NCBI GenBank assembly: GCA_016938015.1
Contig: JAFGVL010000089.1
Span: 1-34,951 of the forward strand
Direction of reading: 5' to 3'
Length of the DNA stretch: 34,951 nucleotides
Source of the DNA: Paludibacteraceae bacterium
GTDB lineage: Bacteria; Bacteroidota; Bacteroidia; Bacteroidales; Paludibacteraceae
The stretch's first letter is position 1, and every line of letters begins with the position of its first letter. The notes under the pieces were generated by a model. The model saw nothing but the letters and a program-made list of their open reading frames with translations, had not been told where the DNA came from and did not search any database. Shown piece after piece: positions 7,799 to 14,185 of this stretch. Made by a program: the position numbers and the translations under genes.

Positions 7799-7830
7799 AG
7801 TGTTTAATCATTTATAAAAATCTATATCAT

Positions 7831-8694
7831 ATGAAAAAGAACGTAAATTTATTGATTTTCAAGGCTTGGAGATTAACTAATTTAAAACAAGTTCTTGCCG
7901 CAATTTTATCTGTGTTTGTGCTTTTACCCGTTTCAGCAGGAGGTGATAATATAATTACTACCAGTGCTAACATGGAGTTTGTTTTAGTTACGGGAGGTAC
8001 TTTTAAAATGGGAAATACCTTTGAACAAGATGGCTTTGAAGATGAACTTCCGGTACACCAAGTTACATTAAGCGATTTTTATATAAGTACTTTTGAAGTA
8101 ACTCAAGCAGAATGGAAAGCTGTAATGGGATCTAACCCGAGCACTTTTAAAGGTGATATGAAACCGGTTGAAAATATAAGTTGGTTTGATGCCATAGAGT
8201 TTTGTAATAAACTTTCTGAAAAAGAAGGTTTAAAACCTGCTTATACAATTGGAAGAAACAATAGAGCAACATGCGATTGGAGTGCAAATGGATACAGACT
8301 TCCAACCGAAGCCGAATGGGAATATGCCTCTAGAGGAGGAAAAGAATCAAAAGGATATATTTATTCCGGTAGCAATGCTATTGATGAAGTAGGTTTCTAC
8401 AAAGAAAATAGTATGAGTATGTCGCATCCAACCGGATTGAAAGTTCCTAACGAATTGGGAATTTATGATATGAGTGGAAATGTATGGGAATGGTGTTGGG
8501 ATTGGTATTCAAATTCTTACAGTCCCGAAGCTGTTACAAACCCTCATGGAGTTGAACAAGGTATAGAGCGTTGTCGTAGAGGAGGAAGTTGGGCGCAAAT
8601 TTCAAAATCAGCTCGTTCTTCTAATCGATTAGGTACGCCACCGGAATTAAAGTTTAATTATGTAGGTATACGTTTAGTGAAAAATGCCAAATAA
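7831..8694 (+). CDS. SUMF1/FGE-sulfatase domain protein, exported, lacking catalytic cysteines
   Basis: The 287-residue protein has a long N-terminal leader (positive to about residue 19, hydrophobic at 20-37, VSAG cleavage-like end), so it is likely exported. Residues about 48-285 form a formylglycine-generating-enzyme-like (C-type-lectin-like) domain: FVLVTGGTFKMGN, HQVTLSDFYISTFEVTQAEW, PVENISWFDAIEFCNKLSE, YRLPTEAEWEYASRGG, GIYDMSGNVWEWCWDWY, RRGGSW and NYVGIRLVKNAK. Active FGEs carry a cysteine pair shortly after RGGS; here that segment is SWAQISKSARSSNR with no cysteine. Formylglycine formation is therefore unlikely, and a binding or structural role is more probable (inference). No sulfatase gene is near. 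A strong terminator follows. Confidence 0.85.
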   Translation: MKKNVNLLIFKAWRLTNLKQVLAAILSVFVLLPVSAGGDNIITTSANMEFVLVTGGTFKMGNTFEQDGFEDELPVHQVTLSDFYISTFEVTQAEWKAVMGSNPSTFKGDMKPVENISWFDAIEFCNKLSEKEGLKPAYTIGRNNRATCDWSANGYRLPTEAEWEYASRGGKESKGYIYSGSNAIDEVGFYKENSMSMSHPTGLKVPNELGIYDMSGNVWEWCWDWYSNSYSPEAVTNPHGVEQGIERCRRGGSWAQISKSARSSNRLGTPPELKFNYVGIRLVKNAK

Positions 8695-8720
8695 CCAATA
8701 ATTACTTTTTATTATCTTTT

Positions 8721-8754
8721 CCGCCTTTTATTGATTAAAAGGCGGATTTTTTTT
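8721..8754 (+). terminator. Rho-independent terminator of the FGE-like gene
   Basis: CCGCCTTTT (8721-8729) pairs with AAAAGGCGG (8737-8745) over a 7-nt loop, followed by a T run. Confidence 0.9.
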
Positions 8755-8945
8755 GGCATATCTATTGATTACAATAGTCACCTTTATTTTTATAAATCCA
8801 TTATTTAATCTATGTGGCTAATAGATAGAATGTTGTGAATTATGTGTTTTTTTAGTTTATCTAATTAAGCAGCTTATTCGCTGACATTTTGTCTTTTATT
8901 CCTATATTTAAACAGATTTGTCATACTACTTATATATAACAGGAC

Positions 8946-11363
8946 ATGAATATAAAAATTGAACAATTATTTTCGGAGGATAATGAATTAGAACAATCGG
9001 AATTTATACCCTTAATTTCAGATGGAGAAGAAATATTCAATTTCGAGGGAAAAGAAGGAGATTCGTTACCAATACTTCCACTCAGAAATATGGTTTTGTT
9101 TCCGGGTGTTGTGATGCCTGTTAGTGTTGCTCGCAATAAATCATTGCGTTTAGTGCGTGAGGTTTATAATCAGAATGGTGTGCTTGGGGTTTGTACCCAG
9201 AAAGATATGAAAGTTGATAATCCTGCTTACAAGGATTTATATTCAAATGGAACAGTTGCTAAAATTGTTAGAATTTTAGAAATGCCCGATGGCTCAACAA
9301 CTGTTATATTAGAAGGTAAAAAACGATTGTTGTTAAAAGAGTTAGTCGAGTCGGAACCATATATTAGAGGGAAGGTAATTTTAGAGAATGAAATTGTTCC
9401 TCCTGAAGATGATCGTGTTTTTGTTGCGTTAATTGAGGCTATAAAAGAGTTAGCCATTAAGATAATTAAAAACTCAGGTTCTATTCCTCAAGAAATATCT
9501 TTTGCTATTAAAAATATAGAAAATCCGGTTAGTTTGATAAACTACATTTGTGGAAATTTTGGTTTGAAAGTATTGGATAAACAACACTTGTTAGAAATTG
9601 ATGATTTGCAGGAAAGAGGCTACCAATTATTGGAACTTTTAAATAAAGAATCTCAATTGCTTGAAATAAAAGTATCTATTCAGGCAAAAGCCCGCGAGGA
9701 TATAGAACAACAGCAACGGGAGTATTTTTTGCACCAACAAATGAAAACTATTCAAGATGAATTAGGAGGAGACTCTAAACAGCAAGAAATAGTTGAGTTG
9801 CAAGAACGAGCCAAGAAAAAGAAATGGAACGATACTGTAAAAAAAATATTCGAGAAAGAATTATCAAAATTAGAAAGAATGCATTCGCACTCTCCCGATT
9901 ATGGATTACAAAGTAATTATGTAGATACCATACTTAATATACCATGGGGAGAGTTTACGAAAGATAATTTTAATTTAGTACGTGCGCAAAAAGTCTTAGA
10001 TAAAGACCATTTTGGTATGGAAAAAGTGAAAGAACGTATTCTTGAGCATTTAGCGGTGTTAAAACTCAAAGGCGATATGAAATCGCCCATAATTTGTTTG
10101 TATGGCCCTCCGGGTGTTGGTAAAACTTCGTTGGGGAGATCTATTGCCGACACATTAAATAGAAAGTATATTAGAATGTCGTTGGGTGGTTTGCATGATG
10201 AGGCTGAAATTAGAGGACATAGACGTACCTATATTGGAGCAATGCCCGGACGTATTGTGCAAAACATTATTAAGTCAGGTTCGTCAAACCCTGTATTTAT
10301 TTTAGATGAAATAGACAAAGTAAATTCAGATTACAAAGGAGACCCTTCATCAGCATTATTGGAAGTATTAGACCCCGAACAAAACAGCAATTTCCACGAT
10401 AATTTTTTAGATATCGATTTTGATTTATCTAACGTACTATTTATTGCTACAGCAAATAACCTTAATACAATACCACCACCTTTATTAGATAGAATGGAAT
10501 TAATTGAGGTAAGCGGCTATATTTTAGAAGAAAAGGTGGAAATTGCAATGCGCCATTTATGGCCTAAACAGTTAGATAATCATGGTGTTAAAAAGGATCA
10601 TGTTACTATTTCTAAATCAACCATGAAAGAAATAGTTAGTTCTTATACAAGAGAATCGGGTGTTCGTGAATTGGATAGAAAGATTGCAAAAATTTTACGT
10701 AAAGTTGCTCGTAAAATTGCTATTGATGAACACTTTATATCTGAAATTACCGGCGATAACTTACAGGAGTACTTAGGAGCTGTAGAATATAACAGTGAGA
10801 AATATCAAGGCAACGATTATTATGGCGTTGTTACCGGATTAGCATGGACTGCTGTTGGTGGAGAGATTTTATATATTGAATCTAGTTTAAGTAAAGGGAA
10901 AGGAGAGAAATTAACACTAACAGGTAATTTGGGCGATGTGATGAAAGAGTCGGCTATGTTGGCCTTAGAATACTTAAAATCGCATGCTTCGCTTTTAAAA
11001 ATTGACGATAGTGTTTTTGAAAATTGGAATGTGCATGTGCATGTACCCGAAGGTGCAATACCTAAAGACGGACCATCGGCCGGTGTTGCAATGGTAACTT
11101 CATTGGCTTCGAGTTTTGCTAAACGAAAAGTGAAAAAGGAATTAGCTATGACAGGCGAAATTACCTTGCGTGGAAAAGTGTTGCCGGTAGGAGGAATTAA
11201 AGAAAAAATCCTTGCTGCAAAAAGAGCAGGGATTAAAGAAATTATTCTTTGCAAAGAAAATAAAAAGAACATTGAAGAAATAAAAGACAGTTATATTAAA
11301 GGTTTACAATTTCATTATGTATCCGATATTAAAGAGGTGTTGGATATTGCTTTGTTGAAATAA
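8946..11363 (+). CDS. lon: ATP-dependent protease Lon (LonA)
   Basis: A cytosolic AAA+ serine protease that degrades misfolded and regulatory proteins. The 805 residues show the three LonA parts: an N-terminal substrate-binding domain (LPILPLRNMVLFPGVVMPV at the start), an AAA+ module with Walker A GPPGVGKT at 387-394 and Walker B FILDEIDK, and a C-terminal protease domain with PKDGPSAG (nucleophile Ser711) and GGIKEK (dyad Lys754). The MTGEITLRGKVLPVGG strand between them is canonical. The extra acidic N-terminal 35 residues are common in Bacteroidota Lon. It appears to be a single-gene unit with its own terminator. No heat-shock promoter motif was recognised upstream. Confidence 0.97.
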   Translation: MNIKIEQLFSEDNELEQSEFIPLISDGEEIFNFEGKEGDSLPILPLRNMVLFPGVVMPVSVARNKSLRLVREVYNQNGVLGVCTQKDMKVDNPAYKDLYSNGTVAKIVRILEMPDGSTTVILEGKKRLLLKELVESEPYIRGKVILENEIVPPEDDRVFVALIEAIKELAIKIIKNSGSIPQEISFAIKNIENPVSLINYICGNFGLKVLDKQHLLEIDDLQERGYQLLELLNKESQLLEIKVSIQAKAREDIEQQQREYFLHQQMKTIQDELGGDSKQQEIVELQERAKKKKWNDTVKKIFEKELSKLERMHSHSPDYGLQSNYVDTILNIPWGEFTKDNFNLVRAQKVLDKDHFGMEKVKERILEHLAVLKLKGDMKSPIICLYGPPGVGKTSLGRSIADTLNRKYIRMSLGGLHDEAEIRGHRRTYIGAMPGRIVQNIIKSGSSNPVFILDEIDKVNSDYKGDPSSALLEVLDPEQNSNFHDNFLDIDFDLSNVLFIATANNLNTIPPPLLDRMELIEVSGYILEEKVEIAMRHLWPKQLDNHGVKKDHVTISKSTMKEIVSSYTRESGVRELDRKIAKILRKVARKIAIDEHFISEITGDNLQEYLGAVEYNSEKYQGNDYYGVVTGLAWTAVGGEILYIESSLSKGKGEKLTLTGNLGDVMKESAMLALEYLKSHASLLKIDDSVFENWNVHVHVPEGAIPKDGPSAGVAMVTSLASSFAKRKVKKELAMTGEITLRGKVLPVGGIKEKILAAKRAGIKEIILCKENKKNIEEIKDSYIKGLQFHYVSDIKEVLDIALLK

Positions 11364-11392
11364 AGGCTAACAATAAGCCCTAAAGGGAATTG

Positions 11393-11420
11393 GAGAGAGA
11401 GGTTTTTGCCTCTCTCTTTT
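11393..11420 (+). terminator. Rho-independent terminator of lon
   Basis: GAGAGAGG (11395-11402) pairs with CCTCTCTC (11409-11416) around TTTTTG, followed by TTTT. Confidence 0.88.
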
Positions 11421-11433
11421 ATATATCAGATAG

Positions 11434-11443
11434 TTATAGCTCA
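11434..11443 (+). repeat. Left copy of a 10-bp inverted repeat flanking the Fic gene
   Basis: GTTATAGCTC here is the exact reverse complement of GAGCTATAAC at 12572-12581, about 10 bp past the Fic stop codon. The two copies bracket the gene. It also overlaps the first GAGCT-type site described next. Confidence 0.6.
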
Positions 11444-11508
11444 TTTTAAAAAACCTTTCGGCTCATTTATATTATTTTTTGAGCTTTATTTTATATCTTT
11501 ATGAGCTT
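11438..11508 (+). promoter_or_regulatory. Four GAGCT/AGCTC sites in two 22-bp-spaced pairs (candidate operator)
   Basis: AGCTCAT at 11438 and GGCTCAT at 11460 are direct copies 22 bp apart. Their inverted form follows as TTGAGCTT at 11479 and ATGAGCTT at 11501, again 22 bp apart. About two helical turns per step and the overall symmetry suit a dimeric DNA-binding protein. The next gene carries an N-terminal winged helix, so autoregulation is plausible (inference). Confidence 0.45.
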
Positions 11509-11521
11509 AAAGAAATGAAAT

Positions 11522-12562
11522 ATGATTGAAAAAAGAGAATCTGAGATAATTGAATTCATCAAAAATAAAGGAGAAAGTTCTTCTAAAGAAATTTTTGACG
11601 GAATATCAATCTCAATAAGCTATGCCACAATTAAAAGAATATTACTACAATTAATTGCGGAAAATCTAATTGAAACAAAAGGAAAAGGGAAAAGCACAAA
11701 ATATGTAATTTCTTCTGCTTACGAATTAGTAGAGCCTATTGATATTGAGAGATATTATGAAAAAGAAATTGATGAAAGAAAAATTAAAGAGGATTTCAAT
11801 TTCAATATAATTCGTGAAGTTCTAAACAAACATACAGTTTTCACAAATATAGAACTAGAAAAACTAACTGAACTTCAAAACACATATAAAAAAAACATTT
11901 CACAACTCTCTGACTCAGAATACAAAAAAGAACTTGAACGTCTTGCCATTGATTTAAGTTGGAAATCTTCTCAAATAGAAGGAAATACATATTCTCTTCT
12001 AGAAACAGAAAGATTACTTAAAGATATGGAAACTGCTTCAGGAAAAACCAAAGAAGAAGCTATTATGCTTCTAAATCATAAAGATGCCTTAAACTTCATA
12101 ATAGAGAATCCTGATTATTTACATTCACTTTCTGTTTCAAAAATAGAAGATATTCATAGCATACTAATAAAAGAATTGGCTGTAGAAAGAAATCTCAGAA
12201 AGAAACGTGTTGGTATTTCCGGAACAAACTACAAACCACTTGATAATGAATTCCAAATCTTAGAAGCTTTAACAGATACTTGTGAATTGATTAACAAAAA
12301 AGTAAATGTATTCGAAAAAGCTTTGTTAGCATTGGTTCTTATTTTATATATACAACCATTCATGGATGGAAATAAAAGAACTGCAAGGATAGTTAGTAAT
12401 GCTATCTTAATGAATAACAATTATTGTCCTATTTCTTTTAGAACTGTTGACTCAATTGAATATAAAAAAGCAATGTTGCTATTTTACGAACAAAACAACA
12501 TCTCCAGTTTTAAAGAGATTTTCATCAATCAGTTCGAGTTTGCAGTAAAAACATATTTCTGA
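11522..12562 (+). CDS. Fic-family protein with N-terminal winged helix; Fic histidine replaced by Gln
   Basis: Fic enzymes usually transfer AMP or another nucleotide moiety to a protein hydroxyl group. The 346-residue protein has an N-terminal winged helix (about 1-70: IIEFIKNKGESSSKEIF, then ATIKRILLQLIAENLIETKG with a KGKSTKY wing). A helical Fic domain follows with an inhibitory-type motif SSQIEGN at 149-155 (fits [S/T]xxxE[G/N]). The core motif normally reads HPFxDGNxR; here it is QPFMDGNKR at 278-286, so the catalytic histidine position is Gln278. The DGNKR part is intact. Loss of the histidine argues against ordinary AMPylation; it may be regulatory, de-AMPylating or a Fic-type toxin relative. 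The gene stands alone, is visibly A-rich on its coding strand, and is bracketed by inverted repeats, which suggests acquisition. Confidence 0.9.
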   Translation: MIEKRESEIIEFIKNKGESSSKEIFDGISISISYATIKRILLQLIAENLIETKGKGKSTKYVISSAYELVEPIDIERYYEKEIDERKIKEDFNFNIIREVLNKHTVFTNIELEKLTELQNTYKKNISQLSDSEYKKELERLAIDLSWKSSQIEGNTYSLLETERLLKDMETASGKTKEEAIMLLNHKDALNFIIENPDYLHSLSVSKIEDIHSILIKELAVERNLRKKRVGISGTNYKPLDNEFQILEALTDTCELINKKVNVFEKALLALVLILYIQPFMDGNKRTARIVSNAILMNNNYCPISFRTVDSIEYKKAMLLFYEQNNISSFKEIFINQFEFAVKTYF

Positions 12563-12571
12563 TAAAAAAAC

Positions 12572-12581
12572 GAGCTATAAC
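12572..12581 (-). repeat. Right copy of the 10-bp inverted repeat flanking the Fic gene
   Basis: GAGCTATAAC is the exact reverse complement of GTTATAGCTC at 11434-11443. A GC-rich stretch begins directly after it. Confidence 0.6.
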
Positions 12582-12671
12582 AACCGCATAGCACATCGGA
12601 GTGCAGGGCAGTTTTTAGTTGAGCGCATCCTCATCGGTTGCGCCCCACGATGCCATAGTGGCAACCGTTAG
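12582..12671. other. GC-rich structured non-coding stretch behind the Fic gene
   Basis: By hand count about 50 of 90 bases are G or C, far above the surrounding AT-rich DNA. It contains CGGTTGC (12635-12641) pairing with GCAACCG (12661-12667), with CAC/GTG continuing the stem inside after a bulge. It ends CGTTAG. It codes for nothing obvious. It could be the end of a mobile cassette, a recombination site or a small RNA. It does not fit the integron attC consensus well. Confidence 0.5.
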
Positions 12672-12677
12672 AATTAG

Positions 12678-12717
12678 AAAGAGATAGTCTCACTTTAAGT
12701 GAGACTATCTCTTTTTT
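12678..12717. terminator. Long bidirectional terminator between the Fic and OmpA genes
   Basis: A perfect 16-nt inverted repeat has arms 12680-12695 (AGAGATAGTCTCACTT) and 12697-12712, with flanking A and T runs that make it usable in both directions. Confidence 0.88.
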
Positions 12718-12746
12718 AATCTACGAGGTAAACAATTGAACTATAC

Positions 12747-12776
12747 AAAAAAAGGACTACTGAAGTAGTCCTTTTT
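12747..12776. terminator. Bidirectional terminator of the OmpA-family gene
   Basis: AAAAAGGACTAC (12749-12760) pairs with GTAGTCCTTTTT (12765-12776) around TGAA. On the minus strand it lies 20 bp after the OmpA stop and ends in a T run. Confidence 0.88.
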
Positions 12777-12795
12777 CAATATTGAAATAAATCTT

Positions 12796-14034
12796 TTATT
12801 TGTTTACGATAATTTCAACACGACGGTTTTTAGCTCTACTTGCTTCGTCATCGTTACATACGATAGGTTTAGTAGCAGCTAATCCTTCAGTAGAAATTCT
12901 TTTTGCTTCGATTGATTTTTTAACCAAATAAGTTTTAACTGCCTCAGCTCTTTTTAAAGAAAGACGTTGGTTAATAGCATCTGAACCTACATTATCGGTA
13001 TGACCTTTAATTTTTACAGTCCAAGCAGTATTTTCTTTTAATTGAGATGCAATGGTGTCAAGAATAATATGTGCTTTTGGAGTTAATACGTAAGAACCTG
13101 TTTTGAAACCATCGCAAGTAGTCAAGTCATATTGAGTACTGTCGCCGGTTAAGTAGTTAGGATCTGTAGCGTTAAGGTGTCTGTAAAGATCTTTACGAGT
13201 TTTTGTAAGTTGTTTTGTAAGTTGATCCATTTGGTATTGTTGACCCATGATGATATCTTTAATAGCAACACCATCAATGCTGTCAGAGCTTTCTCTAGCT
13301 TCTAGTTTTTTGATAGATTCAGCTTGACGAGCTAATTCATATTGAAGTCTGTCAATAGCTTCTTGAGTTCCTTCTCTACGAGAGTTCATTTTTTCGAAAT
13401 CGGTTAAGCTGATGTTTCTTGTATTGCTAACGCCTTTAAATTTATAGCGTAAGTTAAGGTCAACTACATAGAAATCTTTTGAACCTAGGTTTAAGCTTTG
13501 AGCTTCTGAATGCCATTGGTATTTTGTTTCTAAACCTAATTCAAGACTTTTAGAAACATTGTATGTGAAATTAACACCAAAGCTAGAAGCTAATGTGATT
13601 TCAGAACCACTAGGTTTTACATTACCTGTCCAGATGCCTGTTCCAATTCCATAAACGAAATAAGTATTGAATTTTTGTTTTTTGATGCTTCTATATTTAG
13701 CTACTAAATTTGAAAGGTTGATAGAGGTTGTTGCTTGAATGTCATGAATAGTTGAAGATTGAGCAACTGTAAATCCGGTTACTCCATCAATGTTATTACC
13801 CATGTACATATAATCTAAACCTAATCCAAAAAAAGGATTAATGCTTCTTTCTACAAACAGACCTGCAGCTAAGTTAAATGGTCTATCAAATGGAGAGCTT
13901 GAATATTGAGCTCCTCTAACAGAATTTAAGCCACCTTTTAAGCCTACTGACCATTTTGCAAGCTCAGATGTTTGTGCAAAAGAGCTGCTAATCAATGTTG
14001 CAGCAGCAACTACTAACAAAAGTTTTCTTTTCAT
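12796..14034 (-). CDS. OmpA-family outer membrane protein
   Basis: A 412-residue envelope protein likely anchoring the outer membrane to peptidoglycan. A signal peptide (MKRKLLLVVAAATLISSSFA) precedes an N-terminal beta-barrel-like domain (about 25-205) rich in alternating aromatic and glycine segments such as WSVGLKGGLNS and ending NLRYKFKG. A helical linker (about 215-290, EKMNSRREGTQEAIDRLQYELARQ) may form a coiled coil. The C-terminal 110 residues are an OmpA/MotB domain with IKGHTDNVGSDAINQRLSLKRAEAV and a terminal NRRVEIIVNK; Asp and Arg in these motifs bind diaminopimelate in the family. It has its own strong promoter and terminator and is probably abundant. Confidence 0.92.
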   Translation of the reverse strand: MKRKLLLVVAAATLISSSFAQTSELAKWSVGLKGGLNSVRGAQYSSSPFDRPFNLAAGLFVERSINPFFGLGLDYMYMGNNIDGVTGFTVAQSSTIHDIQATTSINLSNLVAKYRSIKKQKFNTYFVYGIGTGIWTGNVKPSGSEITLASSFGVNFTYNVSKSLELGLETKYQWHSEAQSLNLGSKDFYVVDLNLRYKFKGVSNTRNISLTDFEKMNSRREGTQEAIDRLQYELARQAESIKKLEARESSDSIDGVAIKDIIMGQQYQMDQLTKQLTKTRKDLYRHLNATDPNYLTGDSTQYDLTTCDGFKTGSYVLTPKAHIILDTIASQLKENTAWTVKIKGHTDNVGSDAINQRLSLKRAEAVKTYLVKKSIEAKRISTEGLAATKPIVCNDDEASRAKNRRVEIIVNK

Positions 14035-14093
14035 AATTGTTTTTTTTTTATAATTTTAAATGTTAAAAAGCATATTTTTTTATTAAAACATTG

Positions 14094-14125
14094 CAAACAT
14101 ATAGAAAAAAAAGGATTTTTACAAA
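14094..14125 (-). promoter_or_regulatory. Strong Bacteroidota-type promoter of the OmpA-family gene
   Basis: On the minus strand TTTG (14122-14125) is followed after exactly 20 bp by TATGTTTG (14094-14101), which matches TTTG-N19-21-TAnnTTTG. It predicts a leader of about 55 nt. The -33 element abuts the terminator of rpsA. Confidence 0.75.
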
Positions 14126-14153
14126 TAAAAATAGCAGCTTTTTTGCTACTATT
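14125..14153 (-). terminator. Rho-independent terminator of rpsA
   Basis: On the minus strand AATAGTAGC pairs with GCTGCTATT (one wobble) around AAAAAA, then a T-rich run. It sits 33 bp after the rpsA stop. Confidence 0.75.
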
Positions 14154-14185
14154 TTTATTACTGTTGTTAACAAATTAAGTCTTTG

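Noticed and set aside
8755-8945. Small ORFs in the spacer before lon
   Set aside because: The longest candidates are fewer than about 10 codons; no promoter with correct spacing was found there either.
10820-11272. 150-codon minus-strand ORF inside lon
   Set aside because: It is antisense to the Lon protease domain, with no family match and no start-region signals.
12572-12671. Integron attC site behind the Fic gene
   Set aside because: There is a TAAC near the left end and GTTAG near the right end with an imperfect hairpin, but the ends do not match RYYYAAC and GTTRRRY, the outer arms are not complementary beyond four bases, and no integrase is present.
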